Part shown: positions 1-9,622 of the stretch, piece by piece
How positions within the stretch are numbered: position 1 is the first letter of the stretch
Layout: every line of letters begins with the position of its first letter
NCBI GenBank assembly: GCA_027118455.1
Contig: JAJAYZ010000046.1
Coordinates: forward strand, 1 to 49,637
DNA length: 49,637 nt
Direction: 5' to 3'
Origin: Actinomycetes bacterium
GTDB lineage: Bacteria > Actinomycetota > Actinomycetes > JAHEKZ01
Program-made: the position numbers and the translations under genes
Notes under the pieces: generated by a model
Seen by the model: only the letters and a program-made list of their open reading frames with translations
Told to the model about the DNA's origin: nothing
The model's database searches: none

Positions 1-80
1 CGGCCCCCCCGCCCCCCCCCCCCCCCCCCCCCCGCGGGGCGGGGGGGCGGCGGGGGGCCCCCCCCCCAACCCCCCCACGG
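1..80. other. Degenerate C/G homopolymer at window start
   Basis: The first roughly 80 bases are almost only C and G in long homopolymer runs, unlike the balanced high-GC coding sequence that begins right after. Similar runs occur at the other end of the window. The simplest reading is low-quality sequence at a contig end; no gene or regulatory element can be read in it. The genuine region downstream of sucB is therefore not visible. Confidence 0.8.
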
Positions 81-95
81 CGCGGATGGGGAAGG

Positions 96-1856
96 TCAGA
101 TGCCGAGGTCGGCTTCGAAGGCGCCCTCTTCGAGGCGCTCCTTCAGGGTCATCAGGAAGCGGGCGGCGCCGGCGCCGTCAACAAGTCGGTGATCGTAGGT
201 GAGGGCGAGGAAGACCATTGAACGGATTGCGATGGAGTCGGCGCCGGTGTCGTCGGTGATGACGACGGGTCGCTTGACGACCGCTCCGGTACCGAGGATT
301 GCCACCTGAGGCTGGTTGATGATCGGGGTGTCGAAGAGCGCACCTCGGCTGCCGGTGTTGGTGAGGGTGAAGGTTCCACCGGACAGCTCGTCAGGGGAGA
401 TGGTGCTGGACCGAGTGCGGGCGGCGATGTCGGCGATCCGCTTGGCGAGGCCAGCAATGTTGAGGTCGCCAGCGGTATGGATCACCGGGACGAGGAGGCC
501 GCGCTCGGTGTCGACGGCCACCCCGAGGTTCTCGACGCTGTGGTAGGTGACGGTGCCTGCCTCACTGTCGATGCTGGCATTGAGAGATGGATGCACCTTG
601 AGCGCCTCGACCGATGCCTTCGCGAAGAAGGGGAGGTAACTGAGCTTGACGCCTTCGCGCTCGGCGAAGTCGCGCTTGGCGCGGTCGCGCAGCAACGCGA
701 TGCGGGTGACATCGACCTCGATGACGGTGGTCAGCTGTGCCGAGCTCTGGAGGGAGTCGACGAGCCGCTCGGCGATCACCTTGCGCAGGCGGGTCATCTT
801 CTCGGTCCGACCCCTCAGCGGCGAGGCGTCGGCGGTTAGGCGCGTCGGCGCAGCTGACGCTGCTCCTTGCGGTTGCGCTGACCGTTGGGCCACGAGCTTG
901 GCTGCGTCCAGGACGTCCTGCTTGCGGATGCGACCGCCAACCCCGGTGCCGGTCAGCGTTGACAGGTCGACGGCGTACTCGGCGGCGAGCTTGCGGACAA
1001 GGGGCGTGACGTAGCCAACATCTACTGCAGCCGGCGTTGCCGGGGTCGCCGGTGGCGACGGCATCGTCGGAGCGGACGGCGCTGGTGGTGTTGGCGCTGG
1101 TGGTGTTGGCGCTGGCGGTTCCGGCGCGGAGGGTGCCGCGGCGGTGGGGGTGAGGGAGGGGGAGGGTACATGGGCCGCGGGAGTAGCGCCGCCGGCCGTG
1201 CCGATCACTCCGAGCGCTGTCCCGACGTCGACGGTCTGGTCTTCGCCAACGTTGATCGCCAACAGCACGCCTGCGACGGGCGACGGGATCTCGGTGTCGA
1301 CCTTGTCCGTTGAGACCTCGAGGAGCGGTTCGTCGACTGCCACCGAGTCGCCGACCTGCTTGAGCCATCTGGTGACAGTTCCTTCGGTGACGCTCTCTCC
1401 GAGGGCCGGCAGCACGATGGGTGTGCTGGCTCCGACGGTCGGTGCGGCCGGAGTTGCAGCCGGAGTTGCAGCCGGAGTTGCGGTCGCCGGTGCCGGTGCG
1501 GGCTGGGAAGGCTCGGCAGCAGTGGCTGGCGGTTCTGGGTCGGCAGGGGCGTCTGCGACGGGGGTCGGTGCCTCGGCGGCTGGCTCCGGATCAGCGGCTG
1601 TCCGCAGTGGGGCCTCGTTCGCCCCCCCGATCACGGCCAACTCAGCGCCGACAGCCACTGTCTCGTCCTCCTGGGCGAGAATCCGCAGCAGGACGCCGGT
1701 GACAGGTGCCGGGATCTCGGTGTCGACCTTGTCGGTTGAGACCTCGAGCAGTGGCTCGTCGGTGGAGACCGCATCACCCTCTTTCTTCAGCCACCGCGTG
1801 ACGGTGCCCTCGGTGACGCTCTCGCCGAGCAGCGGCATCTTCACGGAGACCGACAT
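96..1856 (-). CDS. sucB: Dihydrolipoamide acyltransferase (E2) of 2-oxoglutarate/pyruvate dehydrogenase
   Basis: E2 core of the 2-oxoacid dehydrogenase complexes; it moves acyl groups from E1 to CoA on swinging lipoyl arms in the cytoplasm. The 586 residues show two nearly identical lipoyl domains (about 3-77 and 146-219) with DKVDTE lipoylation motifs at Lys43 and Lys185. Ala/Pro-rich linkers separate the domains. A peripheral subunit-binding domain begins at [10 protein letters not shown], and the C-terminal acyltransferase domain has the HxxxDG active site (His556, Asp560). Two lipoyl domains are usual for actinobacterial SucB/DlaT, which can serve both complexes. It starts with ATG 29 bp after the lpdA stop, so E3 and E2 form one operon. 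The linkers carry short tandem DNA repeats (for example near 1450-1485). Family assignment is certain; the choice between 2-oxoglutarate-specific and shared E2 is inference. Confidence 0.96.
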   Translation of the reverse strand: MSVSVKMPLLGESVTEGTVTRWLKKEGDAVSTDEPLLEVSTDKVDTEIPAPVTGVLLRILAQEDETVAVGAELAVIGGANEAPLRTAADPEPAAEAPTPVADAPADPEPPATAAEPSQPAPAPATATPAATPAATPAAPTVGASTPIVLPALGESVTEGTVTRWLKQVGDSVAVDEPLLEVSTDKVDTEIPSPVAGVLLAINVGEDQTVDVGTALGVIGTAGGATPAAHVPSPSLTPTAAAPSAPEPPAPTPPAPTPPAPSAPTMPSPPATPATPAAVDVGYVTPLVRKLAAEYAVDLSTLTGTGVGGRIRKQDVLDAAKLVAQRSAQPQGAASAAPTRLTADASPLRGRTEKMTRLRKVIAERLVDSLQSSAQLTTVIEVDVTRIALLRDRAKRDFAEREGVKLSYLPFFAKASVEALKVHPSLNASIDSEAGTVTYHSVENLGVAVDTERGLLVPVIHTAGDLNIAGLAKRIADIAARTRSSTISPDELSGGTFTLTNTGSRGALFDTPIINQPQVAILGTGAVVKRPVVITDDTGADSIAIRSMVFLALTYDHRLVDGAGAARFLMTLKERLEEGAFEADLGI

Positions 1857-1885
1857 GACGTTCCCTTCGGCAGTACTGGGGCTGG

Positions 1886-3274
1886 TCAGGAGTGGGAGTG
1901 CAGGGGTTTTCCGGCGAGCGCGAGGTGAGCCTCGCCCATCGCCTCGCTCTGGGTGGGGTGGGCGTGGATCAGTGAGGCTACATCGTCGGCGTAGGCCTCC
2001 CAGTTGTAGATGAGCTGTCCCTCGGCGAGCAGCTCACCGACGCGACTACCGATGATGTGAACGCCGACAACGGGACCGTCCTTGACGGCGACCAGTTTGA
2101 CGAGTCCGGCCGTCTTGAGAATCTGGCTCTTGCCGTTACCGGCCAAGTCGTACTTCACGGTGGTAACGGAATCTCCGTACTTTTGCCGTGCCGCGGCCTC
2201 GGTGAGGCCCACCGAAGCCACCTCGGGCTCGCTGTACGTCACCCGCGGGACGCCGTCGTAGTCGATCGGCCGAGGGTCGAGCCCTGCGATGTGCTCGGCG
2301 ACCAAGATGCCCTCGCCGAAGCCGACATGGGCCAGTTGCAGGGTGGGGATGAGGTCGCCAACGGCGTAGACGTTGGGCACCGAGGTGCGGCAGTACTCGT
2401 CAACGGTGACGCAGCCGCGGTCCATCGCCACTCCGGCGTCCTCGAAGCCCAAGCCGGAAGACACCGGCTCGCGTCCTATTGCAACCAGCAACAGGTCGGC
2501 TTCGATCGCTTTGCCGTTCTCGAGGTGGACGACGACGCCGGTCGCAGATTCCTCCACCTTGCTGAATCGGACGCCGAGCTCGTAGGAGATCCCGCGCTTA
2601 CGGAACTGGCGCTCGATCTGCTTGGAGAGCTCGTCGTCCTCCAGCGGAAGCAGATGGGGGAGGGCTTCAACGATCGTGACGGCGGCTCCGAACGAACGCC
2701 AGACGCTCGCGAACTCGACACCGATGACGCCGCCGCCGAGGACGACCACCGACCGCGGCACGTAGTCAAGATCGATGGCGTGGTCACTGGTGATGACGCG
2801 TGAACCGTCGATCGAAAGACCCGGTAGCGACCTCGGCACTGATCCGGTGGCCAGGACGACGTGGCGTCCGGTGTAGGTGCTGTCTCCGACGGCGACCGTG
2901 TCGGGGCGCACGAGGTGGCCGGAGCCCTCGACGAAGGTCACCCCTCGGCTCTTCACGAGCCCGGTGAGTCCCTTGTAGAGGCGGGTGACGACACCATCTT
3001 TGTAGGCGTTGACGGCGGCCATGTCGATCCCGTCGAACGTCGACTTCACGCCGAACTGCTCACCGTCGCGGGCCGCGTCGGCTACCTCCGCAGAGTGCAG
3101 CAGGGCCTTGGTCGGGATGCACCCCTGGTGCAGGCAGGTGCCGCCGAGCTTGCCCTTCTCGACCAAGACGACGTCAAGGCCGAACTGGGCGGCGCGCAGG
3201 GCGCAGGCATAGCCACCGCTGCCACCGCCGAGGATCACGATGTCGTGAACGGTGCTCCCGGCGTGCTCGGACAC
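1886..3274 (-). CDS. lpdA: Dihydrolipoamide dehydrogenase (E3)
   Basis: FAD-dependent E3 that reoxidises dihydrolipoamide with NAD+, serving the E2 encoded just downstream. From the chosen start the protein is 462 aa, the family norm. It begins with a GGGSGG Rossmann FAD-binding loop (about 16-21), followed by the redox disulfide CLHQGC (Cys47, Cys52). A second nucleotide loop GGGVIGVE follows, and the C-terminal HAHPTQSE supplies the catalytic His-Glu pair. The open frame extends to an ATG at 3310. I prefer the GTG at 3272-3274 because AGAGGAG lies 6 nt before it, while the extra 12 residues do not belong to the family. Operon partner: sucB, 29 bp downstream. Confidence 0.95.
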   Translation of the reverse strand: MSEHAGSTVHDIVILGGGSGGYACALRAAQFGLDVVLVEKGKLGGTCLHQGCIPTKALLHSAEVADAARDGEQFGVKSTFDGIDMAAVNAYKDGVVTRLYKGLTGLVKSRGVTFVEGSGHLVRPDTVAVGDSTYTGRHVVLATGSVPRSLPGLSIDGSRVITSDHAIDLDYVPRSVVVLGGGVIGVEFASVWRSFGAAVTIVEALPHLLPLEDDELSKQIERQFRKRGISYELGVRFSKVEESATGVVVHLENGKAIEADLLLVAIGREPVSSGLGFEDAGVAMDRGCVTVDEYCRTSVPNVYAVGDLIPTLQLAHVGFGEGILVAEHIAGLDPRPIDYDGVPRVTYSEPEVASVGLTEAAARQKYGDSVTTVKYDLAGNGKSQILKTAGLVKLVAVKDGPVVGVHIIGSRVGELLAEGQLIYNWEAYADDVASLIHAHPTQSEAMGEAHLALAGKPLHSHS

Positions 3275-3433
3275 GGGCGACTCCTCTGTACGAAGAACGA
3301 CTCCTGCCATCTTGTCACCCTTGCTGATGAGGTCGGCAACCGCGTCCTGCGACCGCCAGTGACTTCGCGGCGCTACCGTTGAGGCTTAGTCTGCTGGTGA
3401 CGTCCGTTGGCCCGACTGCTGGAGGTACGCGTC

Positions 3434-3760
3434 ATGAAATGGCTGCGACGTCGTGGCTCGGGCTCCCCAGAATCGCCTGGCAGGACCGGCAAGACCAGCA
3501 AGACCAGCAAGTCCGAGGACCGGAAGTACCTCGAGGAGTTCATTGCGACGCGCCGTGGTGTTGAGGCCTATGTGGAGCCGCAGACTGCCGTCAGCGCGAC
3601 AACCATCGTCTTGGTGGCGGCCGACGGCGAATGGACAAGGCGCCCGGTGCCGGACGCGGCCACTGCCTTCACGTGGGCACACAAGCACGGGATCCCCTGC
3701 TACGACGTCAACCTGATGGGCTACCCCAAGCGCATGCGCGAATGGAATGGCGGCGCCTAG
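3434..3760 (+). CDS. Conserved actinobacterial protein of unknown function
   Basis: A 108-aa soluble protein. The start is fixed by GGAGG 8 nt before the ATG at 3434; the frame is open further upstream without another good start. It has a basic N-terminus (MKWLRRRG), a Gly/Ser/Thr/Lys-rich stretch to about residue 30, then a compact domain. Conserved-looking segments are RRGVEAYVEPQT, VLVAADGEWTRR and GIPCYDVNLMGYPKRMREW. I recognise this as a family commonly found beside lpdA in actinobacteria, sometimes misnamed oxidoreductase, but I see no cofactor or catalytic motif. It is divergent from lpdA-sucB and ends just before a strong palindrome. Function unknown. Confidence 0.8.
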   Translation: MKWLRRRGSGSPESPGRTGKTSKTSKSEDRKYLEEFIATRRGVEAYVEPQTAVSATTIVLVAADGEWTRRPVPDAATAFTWAHKHGIPCYDVNLMGYPKRMREWNGGA

Positions 3761-3767
3761 ACCCTCA

Positions 3768-3801
3768 AGGGCTGGCTGCATCACCAGGGCTGGCTGCATC
3801 A
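3768..3801. repeat. 16-bp direct repeat beside palindrome
   Basis: AGGGCTGGCTGCATCA occurs at 3768-3783 and again at 3786-3801. The second copy runs into the left arm of the palindrome at 3794-3835. This may be a replication-slippage duplication of the outer part of the hairpin. Confidence 0.85.
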
Positions 3802-3835
3802 AAGGTCCCGTCCTAGGACGGGACCTTTGATGCAG
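3794..3835. terminator. Perfect 42-bp palindrome, probable bidirectional terminator
   Basis: Positions 3794-3814 and 3815-3835 are exact reverse complements (21 + 21 bases, centre CCTAGG). It lies between two convergent genes, the small protein ending at 3760 and the secreted protein ending at 3958, which is where a shared terminator is expected. There is no U-tract on either side, so termination would be of the GC-hairpin type tolerated in actinobacteria. The complete absence of a loop spacer is unusual. Confidence 0.7.
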
Positions 3836-3957
3836 TGGTGAGGGAAGTACCACTGCTGATGGTGCGGGGTGCACCAGCCCGGCGCTTACAGGGGAGCGAG
3901 GAAATCGCTGCGCCGGGAGTGGGAAGGGGTGCCTCTTTTCTCGTGGTGGTGAGCTGG

Positions 3958-4740
3958 CTACTTGTTGTGTCCGGGAGCGTTGCCGCTATTACCGGGGGCT
4001 GATCCGGCGCTGTCGGAGGCTCCGGCCGCTTCGTCCTTCTTGGCTTGACCAGGCGGGACGTGACTAGTTCCTGCCGCGGTGTCGTTCTTCTTCGCTTGGC
4101 CAGGGGGAACGTGGCTGGCCTTGTCGGTGTCATCGCTCTCGTCCTGAGCTGGTTCATCCGATGGGGACTTCTTGCCGCAGGTGCTGTGGGCCGCGGCCGA
4201 CACGGCAGCACCGTGCCCAGGCCCAGGTGGTGTGCTCTTGGCCACACTTGAGACGTACTGGCCATGGTTCTTGGCGTCAGCGCAGGCCACCGGAGTGGGT
4301 TCGGGGGCCGGATCGGTGACCGGTTCATCAGTCGGATCGTCGCTGGGCTCTTCGGTGCTGTCGCCGGTTGGCTCGTCGGTCGGATTGTCGCTCACGTCAG
4401 GGCACTCGGTTGGCTCTGGTTCCTCACTGGCTTGCGGGTCAGCGGTAACTGCTGGGTCGGCGGTGACCTCGGGGTCGGCCGTCGTCTGGTCACTCGGTTC
4501 GTCGGCTGGCCCGTCCGTGGAGTCGATCGAGGGGTTGGGGACCGGCTCCTCGGTCGGGCAGTCGACGGGAACGGTGATCGGCTCGGTGTCAGCGACTGGA
4601 GCCGGGTCGTCCCTCCAGTGAGGAGCCCCCGTTGCCGCCTCGGCCGTTCCCGCGATCAGGACCGTGACGGCGAGAACGAGTCCGCCGACCTTGGCTTTGC
4701 CGAGAGCGGTCGCGAGGAAGGGGTGGGCGTTGGGGGTCAC
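3958..4740 (-). CDS. Secreted acidic, Pro/Thr-rich protein
   Basis: A 260-aa predicted exported protein. A basic N-terminus is followed by a hydrophobic segment (VGGLVLAVTVLIAGTAEA) ending in an AxA-like signal peptidase site near residue 36. The middle (about 45-150) is a low-complexity acidic stretch of D/E/P/T residues, typical of a cell-wall-spanning linker. Then comes a Cys-bounded module containing KNHGQYVSSVAK and ending HSTCGKK; similar KNHGxYVSxVA modules occur in actinobacterial secreted proteins of unknown role. The tail holds two copies of SHVPPGQAKK and ends GNSGNAPGHNK. GGAGG 5 nt before the ATG supports the start. No enzymatic motif is visible. It is probably a monocistronic unit. 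Confidence 0.75.
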   Translation of the reverse strand: MTPNAHPFLATALGKAKVGGLVLAVTVLIAGTAEAATGAPHWRDDPAPVADTEPITVPVDCPTEEPVPNPSIDSTDGPADEPSDQTTADPEVTADPAVTADPQASEEPEPTECPDVSDNPTDEPTGDSTEEPSDDPTDEPVTDPAPEPTPVACADAKNHGQYVSSVAKSTPPGPGHGAAVSAAAHSTCGKKSPSDEPAQDESDDTDKASHVPPGQAKKNDTAAGTSHVPPGQAKKDEAAGASDSAGSAPGNSGNAPGHNK

Positions 4741-4925
4741 GTGTCCTCCAAGATGATCGGGTGTGGTACCCGTTCGTCTCCGAAGGTAGCTGCGGCGTTA
4801 CCCAGTGTGAGAGATGATCACTCGGATGGACTAGTCCAAGCGGGCCATATCCACCCAAGCGGCCTAGGCCCCCGAGCGCCACCGGGAGCAGGGAGCGGTA
4901 AGCGGGGAGCGGTAACGAGGGCCGA

Positions 4926-6416
4926 CTAGTCCTGGGCGGCGGCCGCGGCGAGCGCCACCAGGGTGCGCATTGCCGCCCCCGTGCCGCCCTTGGGCGTGTA
5001 CCCGAAGGCCTCGCCCTCGTTGAAGGCCGGACCCGCGATGTCCAGGTGCGCCCAGGTGACCCCGTCCGGGACGAACTCCTTCAGGAAGAGGCCGGCCACC
5101 TGCATGCCACCCAACCTGTCGCCGATGTTGGCGATGTCGGCGACCTTTGAATCCATCGAGGAACGCAGCTCAGGTGGCAGCATCATCGGCCACATCTGCT
5201 CGCCGACGGATGTCGCGACCGCGTGGACGTGGGACCGAAAGTCGTCGTCGTTGGCCATGATCCCCGATGTCTTGTTGCCCAGCGCGACAACGGCTGCCCC
5301 GGTGAGCGTCGCGACGTCGACGATCGTGTCAGGCTTATCCTCACCAGCCCTGACGATGGCGTCGGCGAGCACCAGTCGTCCCTCTGCGTCGGTGTTGAGT
5401 ACCTCGACGGTCCGCCCGCCGCGAATGGTGATGACGTCGCTCGGACGTTGGGCTGACCCCGACGGCATGTTCTCGGCCATCGCCATGTACCCGGTCACGT
5501 TGACCTCTGGCTTGAGACGCCCGATGGCTGTCAACGCACCGAGCACAGCAGCTGCTCCACTCATGTCGCTCTTCATCGCGTCCATGTTGGCCGCCGGCTT
5601 GATCGAGATGCCGCCGGAGTCGAACGTGATGCCCTTGCCGACGAAGGCGATGTGTCGCTTGGCTTTCGGGTGGCGGTAGGCGATCCGCACCAGGCGCGGC
5701 GGGTTCACCGATCCCATTCCGACGCCGAGGAGTCCGCCGTACTTGCCCTTGGCTAGCGCCGCGTCGTCCAGCACCTCGATGTCCAGCTTGAGGCTTCGGC
5801 ATGCCGACACTGCGGTGTTGGCGAAGTCGGCTGGGGCCAGGTCAGATGGCGCGGTGTTGATCAGGTCGCGGACGAGGATGAGGCTCTTCGCTACGGTCTT
5901 GACCTCGATGACGACCGCAGCGGCGTCCTTTTCTTGTGCCAAGGGTGTTGCAACCGTGACTGCCTTGACGGGCGACTTGTGCGCCTTCGCCGAGTTCTTG
6001 CGGTACGTGGTGAAGGCGTAGGCGCCAAAGAGGGCGCCTTCGGTGACGGCCCTGAGCTCGTCATCGGAGGTGGCCGGGAGCGCGAGCGCGACGCTGTCCA
6101 TCCCCGCGGCTGCGCGCACGGCATTGCCGGCTGCGCGACGCAGCCCTTCGGCCGCGGGGACGGCGTCGCCGAGCCCCACCGCGATCACGACTGCGGACGC
6201 CACCGAGCCAGCCTTCGGGATACGCGTGACCTGACCGGCATCTCCGGTTGCGCCCAGTGAGGTGAGCGCACGCGTCAAGGTGCGGCCGTAAGCGGTGCCA
6301 ACAGCCTTTGAGCCTGGCGCGAGGGTGATCCCGTCGCCCTTCTTCAGGACGCCGATCACAATGGCGGTGGCGCGGATGCGGGCGGGGTTGTTGTTGCTCA
6401 GCTCGATCGAGGTCAC
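4926..6416 (-). CDS. pepA: Leucyl aminopeptidase, M17 family
   Basis: Cytoplasmic dinuclear-metal aminopeptidase that removes N-terminal residues from peptides; in actinobacteria often linked to glutathione- or mycothiol-conjugate processing. The 496-aa length is typical of PepA. The C-terminal catalytic domain shows KGITFDSGGISIKP (active-site Lys and metal Asp) and DAMKSDMSGAAAV. The family signature NTDAEGRLVLADA carries the metal-binding Asp/Glu and catalytic Arg. The N-terminal macrodomain-like half is less conserved. Start is GTG at 6414-6416 with GGAG/GAGG sequences 8-14 nt upstream. It is divergent from gcvT with about 70 bp between starts, and convergent with nothing; 185 bp separate its stop from the next minus-strand gene start. 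Confidence 0.95.
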   Translation of the reverse strand: MTSIELSNNNPARIRATAIVIGVLKKGDGITLAPGSKAVGTAYGRTLTRALTSLGATGDAGQVTRIPKAGSVASAVVIAVGLGDAVPAAEGLRRAAGNAVRAAAGMDSVALALPATSDDELRAVTEGALFGAYAFTTYRKNSAKAHKSPVKAVTVATPLAQEKDAAAVVIEVKTVAKSLILVRDLINTAPSDLAPADFANTAVSACRSLKLDIEVLDDAALAKGKYGGLLGVGMGSVNPPRLVRIAYRHPKAKRHIAFVGKGITFDSGGISIKPAANMDAMKSDMSGAAAVLGALTAIGRLKPEVNVTGYMAMAENMPSGSAQRPSDVITIRGGRTVEVLNTDAEGRLVLADAIVRAGEDKPDTIVDVATLTGAAVVALGNKTSGIMANDDDFRSHVHAVATSVGEQMWPMMLPPELRSSMDSKVADIANIGDRLGGMQVAGLFLKEFVPDGVTWAHLDIAGPAFNEGEAFGYTPKGGTGAAMRTLVALAAAAAQD

Positions 6417-6476
6417 AGGGCCTCACTCCGGTTCTTGATGGCGGGTCGGCTCAGCCTAGTGCGATGACGTGGAGGG

Positions 6477-6482
6477 TAGCCT
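6477..6482 (+). promoter_or_regulatory. Candidate -10 box of leaderless gcvT mRNA
   Basis: TAGCCT lies 7 nt before the gcvT ATG at 6490, with no Shine-Dalgarno at normal spacing. Transcription would begin at or next to the start codon. Confidence 0.45.
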
Positions 6483-6489
6483 CCCGTGC

Positions 6490-7593
6490 ATGACATCCCC
6501 CCTCCTGCATACGCCCCTCCATGACCGGCACGTGGCGCTTGGCGCCAAACTGGCTGATTTTGGCGGTTGGGAGATGCCGATCGACTACCCGGACGGTGGG
6601 GTTCTCAAAGAGCACGTCGCGGTACGCGAAGCCGTTGGCCTCTTTGACGTCTCGCACCTCGGGAAGCTGCGTGTCAGCGGCGCCGGCGCTCGTGACTTCG
6701 TCAATGAGCAGTTCACCAACGACCTTGGCCGGATCGGTGACGGCCAGGCTCAGTACTCGATGCTGTGCAATGACACGGGCGGCGTCGTCGACGACCTCAT
6801 CGTCTACCTCCGCGACGACGACGACGTCTTCGTCGTCCCGAATGCTGCGAACACCGCTGCAGTGGTCGACCGCCTGGCCTCCGCTGCGCCGCAGGGGGTC
6901 ACCGTTGAGAGCCAACACACCGACTACGGCGTACTCGCTGTCCAGGGCCCGGGCTCTGACGCGGTGATGGCGGCCCTGGACCTACCGCACGAGCTGGACT
7001 ACATGGCGTTCGTTGACGCGCAGTTTGCGGGAACTGCGCTGACCGTCTGCCGCACCGGCTACACGGGTGAGCGTGGGTACGAGTTGCTGCCAACGTGGGG
7101 AGCGACCCCAGCACTCTGGGACGCGCTCGTGGCGGTCGTGTCGGCAGAAGGTGGGCGTCCCGTTGGTCTTGGTGCGCGCGACACCTTGCGCACTGAGATG
7201 GGCTATCCCCTGCACGGACAGGACCTGTCGCCGACGATCAGCCCTGTTCAGGCGCGGGCCGGGTGGGCTGTCGGGTGGAGCAAGCCGGAGTTCGCCGGGC
7301 GTGGCGCGCTGCTGGCCGAAAGGGAAGCGGGGCCGTCGCGGCGTCTGTGGGGGCTGCTGGCCGCCGACCGTGGCATCCCGCGTCCGCATATGGAGGTCAA
7401 GGACACCGGCTCTGGTGCTGTGATCGGTGAGGCCACCAGCGGAACCTTCTCGCCGACGTTGCGTACCGGTATCGGACTTGCGCTGCTGGACGCGGCCGTT
7501 GTCGATGGCGCTGAGGTCACCGTCGACGTCCGAGGCCGGGCCTCCACCATGACGGTGGTCCGCCCACCCTTTGTGGACGCCTCCCCCCGCTGA
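6490..7593 (+). CDS. gcvT: Aminomethyltransferase (glycine cleavage T protein)
   Basis: Tetrahydrofolate-dependent T protein of the glycine cleavage system, releasing ammonia from the aminomethyl group carried on H protein to give methylene-THF. The protein is 367 aa. The N-terminus [20 protein letters not shown] is the family's diagnostic opening. Later come [15 protein letters not shown], then a GYTGERGYE segment for folate/substrate binding, and the C-terminal beta-barrel. The frame is open to a GTG at 6469, but that adds residues with no family counterpart and would overlap the TAGCCT hexamer. I therefore use ATG 6490 and infer a leaderless message. No gcvH or gcvP is in the window, so this T gene is separate. 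Family certain. Confidence 0.95.
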   Translation: MTSPLLHTPLHDRHVALGAKLADFGGWEMPIDYPDGGVLKEHVAVREAVGLFDVSHLGKLRVSGAGARDFVNEQFTNDLGRIGDGQAQYSMLCNDTGGVVDDLIVYLRDDDDVFVVPNAANTAAVVDRLASAAPQGVTVESQHTDYGVLAVQGPGSDAVMAALDLPHELDYMAFVDAQFAGTALTVCRTGYTGERGYELLPTWGATPALWDALVAVVSAEGGRPVGLGARDTLRTEMGYPLHGQDLSPTISPVQARAGWAVGWSKPEFAGRGALLAEREAGPSRRLWGLLAADRGIPRPHMEVKDTGSGAVIGEATSGTFSPTLRTGIGLALLDAAVVDGAEVTVDVRGRASTMTVVRPPFVDASPR

Positions 7594-7666
7594 GATCCAC
7601 CCCCAAGCCCGCCGAGTGTCAGTGAGGATGGGTGCGGGGCCACCGGTGGGTCTGAGTGTCGGCAAG

Positions 7667-8446
7667 TCAGGGCAGCAGGAGGACGAGCGTGACCAAGAAC
7701 GCCGTGAAGGCCACCTGCTCGACCGACCCCAGGACGTCGCCGGTGACTCCGCCCAACCGGCGCGAACAGTGTCGTCGCCAGGTCTCGGCAACACCGAGAG
7801 CAACACCTGTGCTGATTGCAACAGGGGTGACCGCGTCCACAGCGGTAAGAGCCGCGGCACCAGTCACCAGAGCCATGGTGGCGGCGGCTATCACGATGGT
7901 CGAAGCGGGGGACAGGCTCTCAGCGACCTGTGCTCCGAGTCCGTCCGGTGTGGCAGCGCTCACACCGCTGCGGCACGTCATGGCGAGGGAGGCTCGGCTG
8001 ACGACGGCCGCACCGATGAGCGTTACGGCGGATAGGCCTTTGTTCGGCGCCCAGAGGACCTGTTCCAGCGACGCCACCTGTGCCAGTACGACCAGCAGAA
8101 CGGTTACGACGCCAAAGGGTCCGATGTCTGAGCGTTTCATCACCTCGCGCGCATGCTCGGGCGGACGCCAGCTGCCCAGTCCGTCGGCGACGTCGGCCAG
8201 TCCGTCCAGGTGCAGGCCTCGCGTCAATGCGGCGAGGGCCGCGACGCCCATCACCGCGCCGAGCGCAGGTGCACCGCCTGCCTCAGCCACACCGAAGGCG
8301 ACGGCCCATGCGATGCCACCGAGCACCAAACCCACGAGTGGCGCGAGCGCCAGAGCCTGACCCCATGTACGCCCGGAGACTTTCTGCGGGTGACCAACCG
8401 GGAGGACGCTCAGAGTGCCGAACGCCAGCCGCACGGCCTCAAGCAC
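7667..8446 (-). CDS. cobS: Adenosylcobinamide-GDP ribazoletransferase
   Basis: Integral-membrane cobalamin synthase that joins AdoCbi-GDP to alpha-ribazole (phosphate), the last condensation of nucleotide-loop assembly. The 259-aa protein has the CobS signature LHLDGLADVADGLGSW (acidic metal-binding residues) and the following KRSDIGPFGV, with several hydrophobic membrane segments throughout. GTG start at 8444-8446 lies 2 nt after the cobT stop, with GGAG 6 nt upstream inside the end of cobT, so translation is probably coupled. It is the last gene of the B12-regulated operon and converges on gcvT, leaving 73 bp that contain a short palindrome CCACCGGTGG (7640-7649). Assignment is firm. Confidence 0.95.
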   Translation of the reverse strand: MLEAVRLAFGTLSVLPVGHPQKVSGRTWGQALALAPLVGLVLGGIAWAVAFGVAEAGGAPALGAVMGVAALAALTRGLHLDGLADVADGLGSWRPPEHAREVMKRSDIGPFGVVTVLLVVLAQVASLEQVLWAPNKGLSAVTLIGAAVVSRASLAMTCRSGVSAATPDGLGAQVAESLSPASTIVIAAATMALVTGAAALTAVDAVTPVAISTGVALGVAETWRRHCSRRLGGVTGDVLGSVEQVAFTAFLVTLVLLLP

Positions 8447-8448
8447 CG

Positions 8449-9585
8449 TTACTCCGAGGCTTCGTCAAGCGCGTCTTCGACGGCGACGTCTTCGACTACG
8501 ACCTGGTCGACAACGATGTCTTTCGGGCGGTCGGAGACCCCTGCCTCGTCGAACGTGGCCATCTCGGTGAGGGTCGCTTGAGCGGCACGGACGATAGGTA
8601 GCGCGAGCAACGCGCCAGTTCCCTCGCCGAGGCGAAGCTGGTAGTCGAGGAGGGGCTCGAGCTGCAAGCGGGCGAGCACATACTCGTGGGCAGGTTCGAC
8701 CGATCGGTGACCGGCCTGCCACCACTTCGCGCAGCGATAGGCGACTCTGTGCGCCAGCATCGCGCACGCCCCCGAGACCACGCCGTCAAGGATCACCGGC
8801 GTCTTGCGCACTGCAGCCTGCAGCAGGAAGCCGGTCATGGCGGCGAAGTCGGCGCCGCCGACCGTGGCCAGCAGGGCGATCTGGTCGGCTCGGACCGAGC
8901 GTCCTCGACGCATCGCATCGCGAACCGCCGCAGCCTTGCGCATCCAGACGTCGTCGTCGATGCCAGTGCCGCGACCAGTGACTGCAGCGGCGTCCCGCGA
9001 GGCGAGCAACCCGATCAGGGCGGCAGCTGGGGTTGTGTTGCCGATCCCCATGTCGCCGGGGATGAGCAGGTCGGCGCCGGCATCGACCTCCTCATCGGCG
9101 ATGGCGACGCCGGCCGCGAATGCCTGCTCGGCCTCCTCGCGCGTGAGGGCATCCTCGACGGCAATGTTCCCCGAACCCCGCCGCACTTTGTACTTTGTTA
9201 CCTCGTCCGGGACGCCGGGGATGTCACTGGCCACCGACATGTCGACGACGCGCACCGTGGCTCCTGCCGTTCGCGCGAGTGCGTTAACCGCCGCACCGCC
9301 TGCAAGGAAGTTCAGCACCATCTGCGCGGTGACCTCCGGCGGGTAAGCCGAGACTCCAGACGCGGCTACCCCATGGTCACCGGCGAAGATGACGACGCGA
9401 GCACGGTCGAGCGAACGTGGTGGGCACTGTCCTTGGGTGGCCGCGATCCACGTTGACAACTGCTCCAAGCGTCCGAGAGCGCCAGTTGGTTTGGTCAGCA
9501 GCAGCTGACGGGCCTCGGCTGCCTTGAGGAACTTGTCATCGGGACGGGTGATGTCGTCTCGGAAGCGTTGAAGGTCGACGCTCAC
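8449..9585 (-). CDS. cobT: Nicotinate-nucleotide-dimethylbenzimidazole phosphoribosyltransferase
   Basis: Makes alpha-ribazole phosphate from nicotinate mononucleotide and 5,6-dimethylbenzimidazole (or another lower-ligand base). It has 378 aa. Visible family motifs are [16 protein letters not shown] and [12 protein letters not shown] near the N-terminus, then [25 protein letters not shown] and [14 protein letters not shown]. The C-terminal [13 protein letters not shown] contains the general-base Glu. The extreme C-terminus (about 30 residues, VSDRPKDI... onward) is an acidic Val-rich tail beyond the usual fold. GTG start with AGAGG 8 nt upstream. It lies 37 bp downstream of the MBL-CobU fusion and 2 bp upstream of cobS. 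Confidence 0.95.
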   Translation of the reverse strand: MSVDLQRFRDDITRPDDKFLKAAEARQLLLTKPTGALGRLEQLSTWIAATQGQCPPRSLDRARVVIFAGDHGVAASGVSAYPPEVTAQMVLNFLAGGAAVNALARTAGATVRVVDMSVASDIPGVPDEVTKYKVRRGSGNIAVEDALTREEAEQAFAAGVAIADEEVDAGADLLIPGDMGIGNTTPAAALIGLLASRDAAAVTGRGTGIDDDVWMRKAAAVRDAMRRGRSVRADQIALLATVGGADFAAMTGFLLQAAVRKTPVILDGVVSGACAMLAHRVAYRCAKWWQAGHRSVEPAHEYVLARLQLEPLLDYQLRLGEGTGALLALPIVRAAQATLTEMATFDEAGVSDRPKDIVVDQVVVEDVAVEDALDEASE

Positions 9586-9622
9586 TGGTAGTGCCTCTCG
9601 TTGCGGGTGTGTTGTCCGATGG

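Noticed and set aside
562..1368. 268-aa open frame antisense to sucB
   Set aside because: Arg-rich low-complexity translation, no ribosome-binding site, lies wholly within sucB in another frame: a GC-codon shadow.
6417..6489. Glycine riboswitch before gcvT
   Set aside because: Only about 70 bp separate the divergent pepA and gcvT starts and no aptamer core is present; the gene looks leaderless.
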